Under the pieces are notes generated by a model. It saw nothing but the letters and a program-made list of their open reading frames with translations. It had not been told where the DNA came from and did not search any database. From DASPJR01 sp035628505 (GTDB lineage Bacteria; Planctomycetota; SZUA-567; H5-PLA8), in NCBI GenBank assembly GCA_035628505.1, contig DASPJR010000233.1, forward strand, positions 1-38,179: a stretch of DNA of 38,179 nt. Reading direction: 5' to 3'. Both the position numbers and the translations under genes were made by a program. The stretch's first letter is position 1. Each line of letters begins with the position of its first letter. Positions 6,615 through 13,327 of the stretch are shown here, piece after piece.

Positions 6615-8162
6615 CTACTTCTTGCGTTTCTTCTGAGTGACCTTCTTTTTCGCGACCGCCGCCTTGTTCTTCGCGATCGCCTTGGCGAGATTCACCGTCT
6701 CAGGTTTCTTCGATTGCTTCGCTGGCCTGGACTTTTTCGCGGGCTTCTCTTTGGCACACCGCGCGCCGGGCCCTTTGGCCACTACGTCGGCGTCAGCCTC
6801 AATATTCAAAATGTGTGTGAGCGCCGCGATCTTGTCCGGCTCGACATTCGGATTGAGCTCGTCCGCCAATGCCATCGCGACAACCGCCTTCGCCGCGAAT
6901 TGCATCGACTCAATGTCGTTTTGGTTCAACTGCGTGAGCTTGTGTTTATACTCGCCCATCGCTACAGGCCACTTCAACGCCTGAGCGACAAGAGACAGCT
7001 TCGCCTGCGGAACAACCGACGCCATCTGAACGGCCAGTAGCTTGTAAATCGCTATCGGATACGGGAAGCGAACGCGCGCACAGATCGCGTCCAGCATTTC
7101 AATCCGCGCACGCTCTTCTTTTTCGTACTCGCCAGCCGCCTGCGGCTTCACGTCGCGCGCCTGCTCCGGCGTCAGATCATCATCGCTGATGTCGGCTTCA
7201 TCCGGCTCATTCCCCGCGTCACCGCGTCCCCGCGTCCCCGCGTCAGCCTCTACCGTCTCCCCGTCTCCCGCTCCCCCCGTCTCCCCGTCGCGTTCTAAAA
7301 TCTGGTCGGCTTTCTCTTCCAGTTCACTGCAGCGCGCCTGGTCCTGTTGCTCTTCCGACTGGAACATGTCCGCCTGCGGCGCCTGCGTGCGGTAGTTCTC
7401 TTTGATGTAGTCGCGCAGCTTCTTTTCGCTGATCAGCACTTCCACCGGTTCCATGCCGCCGCCGTTGTCGATCTGTTCCACGCGGAAGCAGGCTTTCAGG
7501 ATCGCCGGCTGGTCTTCCTTGTCTTCGCGCGCGATCAGCACCGCATGCGATAGCGTGATCCGGTTGTCAATCAGCGCCTCACTGGCCTCGTCGCAGAGAT
7601 TCTGCAGGTGCAACAGATCGCCCAGGCTGCGCACATGCGCCGATAGACCCAGCGCTTTGGCCAGTGCCTCGACCGTGTGCAGGCGCTTTTCATCCATGAT
7701 GCGCAGCATGCCGCGCATCTTTTCGATCGGGTTCAAATCCTGCCGGTGCAGGTTGGAAATGAACGCCGTCACCAGCTCGTCGGTCTTATCCGCCGGCGTC
7801 TCGATGATCGCTTTGATAAACTTGGCGCCGTTCAACTGCAGCGCCCGGAAGCGCCGCGCGCCGGACAATAGCTCAAAGCACGCGCCATCAGCCTGTTCTA
7901 GCTCCGGCGGGATCGGCTTCACCAGCGCGGGTTCGCTGTTCACCCCGCCGCGCGACGCGATCGATTCGGCCAGCTCGCGCAGTTTGTCCTGATCGAACAG
8001 TTGCCGCGCGTTATCCTCCGATTCCCGCACCAGTTCGAGCGGGATTAGATGTAGCCCCGACTTCACCTGCCGCCACTGTTCCAGATTGAACTCCGGTTCC
8101 AGCGTGGCTGTGGCCGCTTCCGCAGACGTCTGCGCCTGGTTGTCTTTGTTCTTCTTTGCCAT
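6615..8162 (-). CDS. ParB-domain DNA-binding protein
   Basis: This 515-aa protein has an N-terminal ParB/sulfiredoxin-like domain at about residues 37-135: IPLELVRES, NARQLF, the ELLSGARRFRAL segment carrying the GxRR-type nucleotide-binding motif, and NLHRQDLNPIEKM. A helix-turn-helix follows (AKALGLSAHVRSL, about 165-185). An acidic repeat-derived insertion (about 292-318, encoded by 7211-7292) follows, then a helical region and a very Lys-rich C-terminus suited to DNA binding. No ParA is seen, so plasmid-type partition is unlikely. ParB-fold proteins in phages also act as regulators or nucleases. The ATG at 8162 has AAGGGA upstream and an in-frame TAA just before that. The first 152 nt overlap the upstream XRE gene. 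Confidence 0.85.
   Translation of the reverse strand: MAKKNKDNQAQTSAEAATATLEPEFNLEQWRQVKSGLHLIPLELVRESEDNARQLFDQDKLRELAESIASRGGVNSEPALVKPIPPELEQADGACFELLSGARRFRALQLNGAKFIKAIIETPADKTDELVTAFISNLHRQDLNPIEKMRGMLRIMDEKRLHTVEALAKALGLSAHVRSLGDLLHLQNLCDEASEALIDNRITLSHAVLIAREDKEDQPAILKACFRVEQIDNGGGMEPVEVLISEKKLRDYIKENYRTQAPQADMFQSEEQQDQARCSELEEKADQILERDGETGGAGDGETVEADAGTRGRGDAGNEPDEADISDDDLTPEQARDVKPQAAGEYEKEERARIEMLDAICARVRFPYPIAIYKLLAVQMASVVPQAKLSLVAQALKWPVAMGEYKHKLTQLNQNDIESMQFAAKAVVAMALADELNPNVEPDKIAALTHILNIEADADVVAKGPGARCAKEKPAKKSRPAKQSKKPETVNLAKAIAKNKAAVAKKKVTQKKRKK
7211..7292. repeat. G-rich repeat insertion in the ParB gene
   Basis: The longest of the GACGCGGGG/GACGGGGAGAC-type stretches (about 80 bp) is read in frame as a Gly/Asp/Glu-rich linker that includes GTRGRGDAG. 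It joins the ParB/HTH part to the C-terminal helical part. Confidence 0.8.
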
Positions 8163-8451
8163 TCGCTCGTTCCCTTTTTAAAGCTTCCACCCGTGCAATC
8201 AGCCGCTTGGCCATCCGCGGTCGTTTGCCGCGTTCCGCCATCGATATGCCGCCCTGCGTCACACCCAGTAATTCCGCCAGCTCGCTTTGTTCCAGCCGCA
8301 GGCTGAGCCGCAGCGACCGCAACTCCCGACCAATTGCCAGCGCCTCGTCAGTTTGCATGCGCCGCGCCGCTCGCCGGCGTTCGCGCTGTTCCTTATTCCG
8401 GCGCGCGATTTCGTCGAGCAACTGCTCGGTCGTGTAATCCGTCAGCACCAT
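8011..8451 (-). CDS. XRE-family HTH regulator
   Basis: This 146-aa protein has a charged helical N-terminus and an XRE/Cro-type helix-turn-helix at about residues 45-80 (LRLEQSELAELLGVTQGGIS), ending in MAERGKRPRM. Residues beyond about 97 are Gly/Ala-rich, look out of frame, and lie entirely inside the ParB gene (152-nt overlap). The functional protein is probably the first 95 residues plus a read-through tail. It is likely a transcriptional regulator of the early operon. The start shares a base with the upstream stop (TAATG). Confidence 0.8.
   Translation of the reverse strand: MVLTDYTTEQLLDEIARRNKEQRERRRAARRMQTDEALAIGRELRSLRLSLRLEQSELAELLGVTQGGISMAERGKRPRMAKRLIARVEALKRERANGKEEQRQPGADVCGSGHSHAGTGVQSGTVAAGEVGATSNPARTGAGIGG
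8122..8133. repeat. Iterated palindrome GCAGACGTCTGC, copy 2
   Basis: Exact copy, extended here to the 14-bp palindrome CGCAGACGTCTGCG (8121-8134). It lies in the XRE/ParB overlap and is translated in both frames. Confidence 0.9.
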
Positions 8452-8720
8452 TAACGAACCGCGTCCTGAACCAGCTTCTGTTCGCGCGCCTCGCGCTGCT
8501 CGCGAAGGAATAAAGTTTGTTGCTGTAACGCCGTTTGGACGCGATGCGATAGAACAACCGAATTGCCAACCACCGTCATGCCAGACCGGATTTGATCAAT
8601 CATGCGCCCGCGCGAGCCATCGACTTCGTAGCGCCGAATTTGCTTTTTTGCCCAGTCTGGTGTGCCGCTGTTGACTGTCGCGATGCGACGCAGCGCGCGG
8701 CCTTGTGCCCGAATACTCAT
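8451..8720 (-). CDS. Small basic protein, unknown
   Basis: This 89-aa basic protein has a coiled-coil-prone C-terminus rich in Gln, Arg and Glu (about residues 60-85). I recognise no domain. The ATG at 8720 has AAAGGA 9 nt upstream. The stop overlaps the XRE start by one base, so the two are probably coupled; a DNA-binding partner role is possible but unproven. Confidence 0.6.
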   Translation of the reverse strand: MSIRAQGRALRRIATVNSGTPDWAKKQIRRYEVDGSRGRMIDQIRSGMTVVGNSVVLSHRVQTALQQQTLFLREQREAREQKLVQDAVR

Positions 8721-8733
8721 GTTTTGAATTCCT

Positions 8734-9084
8734 TTAGTTGCCGCCGCCGTATTCCACTTTGCGATCGTTGTTCCAGTCTTCGATTTCCCGCTGCCGCGAC
8801 TTCTCGCGGTTGCGTGCGATCGCGCGGTTCTTGCGCCGGTCTTTGTCTTGTGCCAGCGCCAGCTCCAGCACTTCTTTCACTTTCGGCTGCGCCAGGTACT
8901 TGCGCACGCCGTCCACCATCCAGCCGTGAATCCCTTTCTCCGCGGCCCAGTCGCTGATCGTCTTCAGCCAGACCAGCCCGCCGTCCTTCTGCGCAATCTC
9001 ACCCAGCCGCATGCCTTTGAACGCGCCATCATCCTTGCGTCCGAACGGCATCTTGAAGTCCGCAGGATCAATCGGTTCACTCAT
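8734..9084 (-). CDS. DUF3820-like protein
   Basis: This 116-aa protein contains MPFGRKDDGAFKGMRLGEI followed by VWLKTISDW. This is the [MP]FGK-x-KG-x-x-L-x-E/D-I-P pattern of the DUF3820 family, found in many phages and sometimes fused to exonucleases. The C-terminal third is strongly basic and helical. The frame stays open to 9342, but I start it at the ATG at 9084 because the upstream extension is translated repeat sequence. The GGGGAGA ahead of the ATG lies at the edge of the G-rich repeat 9088-9140, so the repeat supplies the ribosome-binding site. Confidence 0.72.
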   Translation of the reverse strand: MSEPIDPADFKMPFGRKDDGAFKGMRLGEIAQKDGGLVWLKTISDWAAEKGIHGWMVDGVRKYLAQPKVKEVLELALAQDKDRRKNRAIARNREKSRQREIEDWNNDRKVEYGGGN

Positions 9085-9087
9085 CGC

Positions 9088-9140
9088 CGTCTCTCCCCGT
9101 CCCCCAGTCCCCGCGTCTCCCCCTCTCCGCGTCCCGTTCA
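9088..9140. repeat. G-rich repeat between genes
   Basis: GACGCGGGG/GGGGAGAC-type words fill the gap between the 8734-9084 and 9138-9422 genes and provide the purine-rich leader of the former. They are the same family as the in-frame insertions in the helicase and ParB genes. Confidence 0.75.
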
Positions 9141-9422
9141 ATTCCCAGTCAACCGCTCCAAACTCAGCCCGCTCGCCCGCAGTTCCTGCTCTTCGCGCCG
9201 CTGGCGTTCGATCTGTTCGACTTCTTCCGGCGAAACAATCTCCGCCAGCGGCTCGGGCGTGCGCTGCTGTTCGGACGGCTGTGTATAGCGCCGCGGCGCT
9301 GCACAGCCGAAGAGACACAGACTCGCGCAGAAGACCGCCCACAGCGCCAGGATGCAGAACAGATTCCAGATGATCTCGCCGGTGCGGTTGTTCTCGACTT
9401 GCCGCTCGCTTAGGAATTTCAT
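9138..9422 (-). CDS. Small membrane protein or lipoprotein
   Basis: In this 94-aa protein, residues about 17-43 form one hydrophobic segment (IIWNLFCILALWAVF...) that ends in LCLFGCAAP, which fits a lipobox with Cys near residue 41. A hydrophilic Glu/Arg/Gln-rich tail with coiled-coil character follows. It would be anchored in the membrane, with the tail outside if the lipobox is used. An o-spanin-like role is conceivable, but the gene sits in the early operon among unknown genes. The start overlaps the upstream stop (TGATG). Confidence 0.6.
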   Translation of the reverse strand: MKFLSERQVENNRTGEIIWNLFCILALWAVFCASLCLFGCAAPRRYTQPSEQQRTPEPLAEIVSPEEVEQIERQRREEQELRASGLSLERLTGN

Positions 9423-9613
9423 CAGTTCCGCAGTCCTTTCAGTTCGCGCCGCTGTAGTTCCGTTTCACCGCGCGCCAGCAGTTGCTCCGCATCGCGAATC
9501 ACGCACGCCGGCGCGTTCAGTGCGCGAAACTTTTCCAGCCGCTGCCGCCGCTGCGCGACCATTGTCCGCAGCATGCGGTCCGACAGCGTCGGTTCGCTCT
9601 TAACTGGAAACAC
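9422..9613 (-). CDS. Small basic protein, unknown
   Basis: This 63-aa Arg-rich, probably all-helical protein has no recognised domain. It starts with GTG, overlaps the upstream gene by 14 nt, and its stop shares a base with the next ATG. It is kept because it fits the chain of overlapping operon genes. Confidence 0.5.
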   Translation of the reverse strand: MFPVKSEPTLSDRMLRTMVAQRRQRLEKFRALNAPACVIRDAEQLLARGETELQRRELKGLRN

Positions 9614-9917
9614 TGGCCCCGCCTTCCGTCTGCTGCTCAGCCGGCGCCGGTTTTTCTTTTGCGGTTTCGATGATCAGGTCCGCCCAGGCGCGCGCGCCTC
9701 TGACGATCTTGGCGACTTCACCCAGCGAAAAGTCTTGGATGTTTTCAGTCTGCAGCATCCCGCTGGACAGCAGGATGCGGGTCATCAGCTCTTCGCGACG
9801 CTTTTCGATCTCGCGTTCAGCCTGCGCATCGACACGCCCATGACCAACCCCGCATCCATAGGCTTCGCTCAGGGAACTAAACTTCTGTTCCGCAAACCGC
9901 CGTGACATGTCCGCCAT
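9600..9917 (-). CDS. Small protein of unknown function
   Basis: This 105-aa, mostly helical protein (DAQAEREIEKRREEL, IVRGARAWADLIIETA) has a flexible Pro/Gln/Gly-rich end and is not recognised. The ATG at 9917 has GGAGGGG 4 nt upstream, a strong ribosome-binding site. Upstream lies the AT-rich repeat hairpin 9940-10004, so this gene may head a sub-operon. Confidence 0.6.
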   Translation of the reverse strand: MADMSRRFAEQKFSSLSEAYGCGVGHGRVDAQAEREIEKRREELMTRILLSSGMLQTENIQDFSLGEVAKIVRGARAWADLIIETAKEKPAPAEQQTEGGASVSS

Positions 9918-9939
9918 TGACCCCTCCAGGTCGAAACGT

Positions 9940-10004
9940 CAGTTTTGAATTTTGAATTCTGAGTTTTGAGTTAACTAAAAACTAAAAACTCAAAACTCAG
10001 AACT
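9940..10004. repeat. AT-rich word repeat forming a 16-bp hairpin
   Basis: AGTTTTGA and its complement ACTCAAAA are arranged as an inverted repeat, with arms 9957-9972 and 9987-10002 (16 bp, perfect) and a 14-nt loop. It lies in the gap between two minus-strand genes. It shares words with 3349-3380. It could act as an mRNA hairpin; no canonical U-tract follows on either strand. Confidence 0.75.
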
Positions 10005-10012
10005 TGCGCGCG

Positions 10013-10315
10013 TCAGCTCGCCAGCCGCTGCCCCGGCACTTTTCTCAGCTCATGCCGCGCTTCGAAGAGAAACGCTTCGATTTCATCGAGCGACATGTTG
10101 ATCGCGTGCGGCTGCAGCAACGCATTCGGCCGCATCATCTGCCCACGCAGTTTCTTCACCGCGCCGTCCAGCTTGGTCGCCGCGCCGCGCAACCCCATCT
10201 GCGCGCCGACGATCTCCGCCTGGTCCTCAAGCGTCAGTTGCGAAGCATCCGCTTCGAAGACGCAGTTTCCCCGCGTCCCCGCGTCACCCCGTCCCCCACT
10301 CGCTTTTCTAGCCAT
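10013..10315 (-). CDS. Small protein with repeat-derived N-terminus
   Basis: This 100-aa protein has an unrecognised predicted-helical body from about residue 20 (SQLTLEDQAEIVGAQMGLRG). The N-terminus MARKASGGRGDAGTRG is encoded by the G-rich repeat at 10265-10300, so the repeat has inserted right after the start codon and been kept in frame. Between this gene and the next upstream (10316-10392) nothing is recognised. Confidence 0.6.
   Translation of the reverse strand: MARKASGGRGDAGTRGNCVFEADASQLTLEDQAEIVGAQMGLRGAATKLDGAVKKLRGQMMRPNALLQPHAINMSLDEIEAFLFEARHELRKVPGQRLAS
10265..10300. repeat. G-rich repeat in 5' end of gene
   Basis: GACGCGGGG words encode GGRGDAGTRG near the N-terminus of the 10013-10315 product. 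They are the same family as 4009-4042. Confidence 0.75.
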
Positions 10316-10392
10316 ACGTCACTGGTCCTTCCCCCACGCGGTTGCCGAACCCGCGTCTCCCGCTTGCCTATCCACCGGGATATTCCCCGGCT

Positions 10393-10647
10393 CTAGAGTT
10401 GTGCGACTTGCTTCCCTTCCCTGCGGTCCTGACTCTGCAGCAACAGATCGAACAGCGCCCCGCTGCCGGGAAGATCGATCCACCGCTGGACCTCGTCGTA
10501 AAAGCTCTCGTCGTACTCCTCGTACGCGCCCATCTCGCGCACCACGTCGCGCACATCCACGCGCTCCGGCTGCGGCTGTAGTTTGCGCCGCGGCTTATAT
10601 CTGCGCGGTCGCTTCACGCGCTCACCGCCGTTCTGACTTTGCGCCAC
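10393..10647 (-). CDS. Small charged protein, unknown
   Basis: This 84-aa protein has a very basic first third (RPRRYKPRRK) followed by an acidic stretch (EYDESFYDEV). No domain is recognised. It starts with GTG and overlaps the end of the upstream gene by 34 nt. The basic head suggests nucleic-acid binding, by composition only. Confidence 0.5.
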   Translation of the reverse strand: MAQSQNGGERVKRPRRYKPRRKLQPQPERVDVRDVVREMGAYEEYDESFYDEVQRWIDLPGSGALFDLLLQSQDRREGKQVAQL

Positions 10648-10832
10648 GACAGCACCCAGTCTGCAAGGCGCCGGTATTCTTTATGGCTGATGACGTCAGC
10701 GAAGAATGCCATCGCCAGCGCGCCGCGCGCATAACCGCTGTCTGCGTCGAACGATTCGAATCCGCAGTGAGATTCGCGCAGAATGCACGCGAGCTCGCGT
10801 CGGGCAAAAGTCTTCGTTCTCGACACGGTCAC
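10614..10832 (-). CDS. Small protein of unknown function
   Basis: This 72-aa protein starts with a GTG that overlaps the upstream stop (GTGA). The middle is hydrophobic and helical (ARGALAMAFFADVIS), followed by KEYRRLADWVLSW, similar in feel to small phage early proteins. I do not recognise a family. Confidence 0.5.
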   Translation of the reverse strand: MTVSRTKTFARRELACILRESHCGFESFDADSGYARGALAMAFFADVISHKEYRRLADWVLSWRKVRTAVSA

Positions 10833-11062
10833 GCGCTCACCGCCTCTGGCACGGCCAGGTCGCGTGTCACGAAGTAATGCAGAAACTTTTCGTATTCAGC
10901 CTGCTGTTGCCGGCTGCGGACCTCCAGCACCAGCACCTGCAAAGTCAGCGTGCTGTATTCAGCGAAGCGCACATGCTTGCGGAATTTCGCATAGAACCGC
11001 GCCGCAAAGTCACTCTGCGCGTACAGTGGGATGCAGCCGATCGCGACGTCAGTGCGAATCAT
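10829..11062 (-). CDS. Small protein of unknown function
   Basis: This 77-aa mixed alpha/beta-looking protein is coupled on both sides by 4-nt overlaps (ATGA at 11059-11062, GTGA at 10829-10832). There is no recognised domain; its place in the chain supports it as a real early gene. Confidence 0.55.
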   Translation of the reverse strand: MIRTDVAIGCIPLYAQSDFAARFYAKFRKHVRFAEYSTLTLQVLVLEVRSRQQQAEYEKFLHYFVTRDLAVPEAVSA

Positions 11063-11502
11063 CCGCCCACCGCCTTCCGCTGCGCCTGCTCGTGCTGTCC
11101 GATCAGCGGCGCCTGGTCGTAAATGGCAGCCTGCAAACCCTGCATGCGCCCGGCTGAAATGGCTTCAGCGATGCACGGATTCTGCGCTGGGTCTAGCAAG
11201 GGTGTTTCATCGCGCTTTGTCTGCATTGCTTTTGCGGCGATAGCATCGGCCCTGGCTGTCATGACCATGCGATAGAACTCCGCCTCAAAATCCTGCAGTT
11301 GGTAAGCGTGCAGGTAGATCGGCCAATGCTTCACACGCGGCAGATGACCGCACTCGATCTCACTGATTCGCGACTGCTTCTTGCCGGCCACCCGCGCAAC
11401 CTCGCGCTGATTCATTTTCAGCTTTAGGTTGCGCCACTCCGCCAGCGTTCGACATTGCGCCGGCAACACTGGTAGTTGCCTTGGATTCGTTTCCTGATGC
11501 AT
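11059..11502 (-). CDS. XRE-family HTH protein (second early regulator)
   Basis: In this 147-aa protein, residues about 18-55 contain a Cro/CI-type helix-turn-helix (WRNLKLKMNQREVARVAG, then KKQSRISEIECGHLPRV). A helical C-terminal part of about 90 residues is unrecognised. I choose the ATG at 11502 with a purine-rich GGGGGGCGGA upstream; the upstream extension to 11550 is the coding region of the neighbouring regulator in another frame. It follows the Cro-like gene, as CII-type regulators do in lambdoid phages, but no sequence match to CII is claimed. Confidence 0.75.
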   Translation of the reverse strand: MHQETNPRQLPVLPAQCRTLAEWRNLKLKMNQREVARVAGKKQSRISEIECGHLPRVKHWPIYLHAYQLQDFEAEFYRMVMTARADAIAAKAMQTKRDETPLLDPAQNPCIAEAISAGRMQGLQAAIYDQAPLIGQHEQAQRKAVGG

Positions 11503-11740
11503 TGCTTCCGCCCCCCAGCGGTTGCCGATTAAACAGGCGCCAGAACTCATCGATCGTCAGTCCGTACGCAGTGGCCAGCGCGCGAACGTGCTCTTCAGGT
11601 GGAGTTGCCGAGCCCCGTTCGAATTCGCTGATACGTGGAATCGACAGCCCGCAGCGCTCGGAAATCGTCGACTGATTGACCTTCAGCACGCGCTTGCGGT
11701 ATTGCTTCAGCGAGATGCAGTCGGCTGCGGTTTCAGTCAT
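11360..11740 (-). CDS. Cro-like XRE regulator, first gene of the early operon
   Basis: This 126-aa protein has an HTH at about residues 12-50 (NQSTISERCGLSIPRISEFERG) followed by the typical EEHVRALATAYGLTIDEFWRLF. Residues after about 77 are Gly/Ala/Ser-rich and lie inside the next gene in a different frame, so the compact domain alone probably does the work. Divergent from the CI-like gene, it is the natural Cro equivalent, binding the operators at 11783-11841. The start is taken as the ATG at 11740; a TTG at 11749 lies closer to an AGGA. Confidence 0.75.
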   Translation of the reverse strand: MTETAADCISLKQYRKRVLKVNQSTISERCGLSIPRISEFERGSATPPEEHVRALATAYGLTIDEFWRLFNRQPLGGGSNASGNESKATTSVAGAMSNAGGVAQPKAENESARGCAGGRQEAVANQ

Positions 11741-11782
11741 GGCGCCCAAAATTCCTGAAGAATCCTGAACCCGATCAATTGC

Positions 11783-11799
11783 TGATACAAAGATTATTG
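11783..11799. promoter_or_regulatory. Operator-like site 1
   Basis: TGATACAAAGATTATTG. It matches site 2 in CTGATAC-nn-AGAT-n-AT and lies exactly 42 bp (about four helical turns) from it, in the divergent cro/cI intergenic region. The right half-site is degenerate. Confidence 0.5.
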
Positions 11800-11814
11800 T
11801 CGTTTCCGAAGGCC

Positions 11815-11842
11815 ATTAAATCTCTGATACGTAGATAATCAA
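11815..11842 (-). promoter_or_regulatory. Early (PR-like) promoter
   Basis: On the minus strand, -35 TTGATT (11842-11837) and -10 TTTAAT (11820-11815) are separated by 16 bp, facing the Cro-like gene. The -35 lies inside operator-like site 2, so repressor binding there would block it. This fits lysogenic silencing of the early operon. Confidence 0.5.
11825..11841. promoter_or_regulatory. Operator-like site 2
   Basis: TGATACGTAGATAATCA: TGAT and ATCA half-sites separated by nine bases, overlapping the -35 of the minus-strand promoter. Half-sites with a 17-bp overall length are typical of CI/Cro operators. Confidence 0.55.
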
Positions 11843-11897
11843 GCGTGAAATATGAGAATTCTTTGCGTTATTCGAATTATTGCCTATCTCGTGGGGC

Positions 11898-12599
11898 ATG
11901 GAATGGACGCAAAGTAAATTCAGCGAACGACTTGAGCAGGCCTTAGATCGTAAAGGCTGGACTCAGAAATTTTTTGCGTCTGAAGTTTTAAAGGTGCCCG
12001 AAGGGACTTTGTCAGGCTGGAAAGACCGCAACGAACCGAGCTTTTCTGACATTGCACGGATCGCTGGGAAGCTGGATGTGCGCGCCTGCTGGCTGCTGTT
12101 CGGTGATGAATTCGAACCGATGGACGACGAAGAACGCGCGATGATAACGAACTGGCGTCGGCTATCGGAGCCAGAGCGCGCCGGATTCTTCAATACGATT
12201 CAGGCAATTACCGTCGCGCGCGAACAAACCAAAAAGCCCGGTAACAGGACGCGCGCGAAAGCTGCCGTCATGGACGAATTCACGCTTCAGGCTGAGACCG
12301 CGCCGCCACGACCCTCTTCGCCCGCTCCCGCATTGATAGAATTTTTACGGAAACTTCCTGAGGTGTCGGCAGTGCAGAAAATCCAAGCGGATCTGCTAGA
12401 GCACGAATCTGTGCTTGCTGTAGGGACGAAGGCCCAGCTTTCGGTAGAGAGCGCCTCCACTCTGTTAGATCAGCTAATCGCTCTTCTACAGTCAAAACCG
12501 CCACTGGGTTCACATACGGATTCCGCCGCATCTTCGCCAGCAACCGCCCCAAAGCACGCGAAACAAAAACAGGGTCATAGGAAATCTGGTCAGCCATAA
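11898..12599 (+). CDS. CI-like prophage repressor
   Basis: This 233-aa protein has an N-terminal helix-turn-helix (about residues 8-55, with WTQKFFASEVLKVPEGTLSGW) followed by the ACWLLFGDEF phrase common after the HTH in CI-type repressors. A Pro/Ser-rich linker comes next, then a helical C-terminus ending in a Lys/Gln-rich tail. I see no S24/LexA-type peptidase motif, so self-cleavage upon DNA damage is not expected. It is transcribed divergently from the Cro-like gene. The ATG at 11898 with GTGGGG upstream is preferred over an in-frame TTG at 11880. Confidence 0.8.
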   Translation: MEWTQSKFSERLEQALDRKGWTQKFFASEVLKVPEGTLSGWKDRNEPSFSDIARIAGKLDVRACWLLFGDEFEPMDDEERAMITNWRRLSEPERAGFFNTIQAITVAREQTKKPGNRTRAKAAVMDEFTLQAETAPPRPSSPAPALIEFLRKLPEVSAVQKIQADLLEHESVLAVGTKAQLSVESASTLLDQLIALLQSKPPLGSHTDSAASSPATAPKHAKQKQGHRKSGQP

Positions 12600-12699
12600 A
12601 CCTGTGCCCCCACAGATATTTTTCTAGCTTTTTGTATACGCCAAAGATTAGCCTAAAGTTTCTGTGACGCAAGCCGATACTTAGTAGTTTTACACTTCT

Positions 12700-12711
12700 G
12701 CAGACGTCTGC
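12700..12711. repeat. Iterated palindrome GCAGACGTCTGC, copy 3
   Basis: Exact copy in the 122-bp gap between the repressor and the membrane-protein gene, 10 bp before the ATG of the latter. Confidence 0.9.
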
Positions 12712-12721
12712 GAGACGCCAC

Positions 12722-13306
12722 ATGCCAGAACACAAAATGAAGGTCTGGCGCGCAAGTAACTCGCGCGTTAAAAACCAACCGGCGAAGGTCGCAGCCGACG
12801 CTGGCGAGTTCCCAGCGGAACCTTCCTATGGCTGTTTGGCGACGTCCTTAGTTGTTTTTGCGCTGTCAGCGTTCGTAATCCGCGACACCACCGAAGCAGC
12901 AATCCCCCTCTTCATATTGTCGCTCGTTGGATTTTGGATGTTTTCGAAAACCTTGAAGCCCGTCAGCGCGAGAATCATCAGAGAGCGGGTGCTGTTGAAC
13001 GCAATCACGTTTGACTATGACACAGACGATGATGAAGAGCCTGCGTATTCGAAGGACAATCCGGCGCCGGTTACGCTCCAGCATCTGCTGTCGATCATGA
13101 CGCAACTACAAACTAGAGTACTTGAACGCCAGCCGATTCAGGTGGATTGTTTTACTGGGAGATTTGAATCGGACGTGACCGATATTCAGGCCAACGAGGA
13201 TGAGCTGTCAGGAATAATCTCGCTTTTCGGCTACAAGAAACTTTGGACCTACGGCGTCACCTTCGACTCCGAATCAGGTTACTGGCACGTCGACGAGTGG
13301 TTCTAA
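12722..13306 (+). CDS. Two-TM membrane protein, unknown
   Basis: In this 194-aa protein, two hydrophobic segments (about residues 38-53 and 59-78) form a membrane hairpin. The soluble C-terminal part of about 110 residues begins with an acidic run (DYDTDDDEE) and is probably cytoplasmic. It lies directly downstream of the repressor on the same strand, a position where temperate phages carry genes expressed in the lysogen, such as superinfection-exclusion or conversion genes. That role is inference from position and topology; no family is recognised. A start-proximal ribosome site is weak. Confidence 0.65.
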   Translation: MPEHKMKVWRASNSRVKNQPAKVAADAGEFPAEPSYGCLATSLVVFALSAFVIRDTTEAAIPLFILSLVGFWMFSKTLKPVSARIIRERVLLNAITFDYDTDDDEEPAYSKDNPAPVTLQHLLSIMTQLQTRVLERQPIQVDCFTGRFESDVTDIQANEDELSGIISLFGYKKLWTYGVTFDSESGYWHVDEWF

Positions 13307-13327
13307 ATTCGAACGGGAGGGGTCCCG

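Noticed and set aside
9085..9342. N-terminal extension of the DUF3820-like gene to 9342
   Set aside because: It reads through the G-rich repeat and the neighbouring lipoprotein gene; the domain begins at the ATG at 9084.
12280..12735. 151-aa minus-strand frame opposite the repressor gene
   Set aside because: It is antisense to a recognisable HTH repressor, has no ribosome site and no recognised domain.
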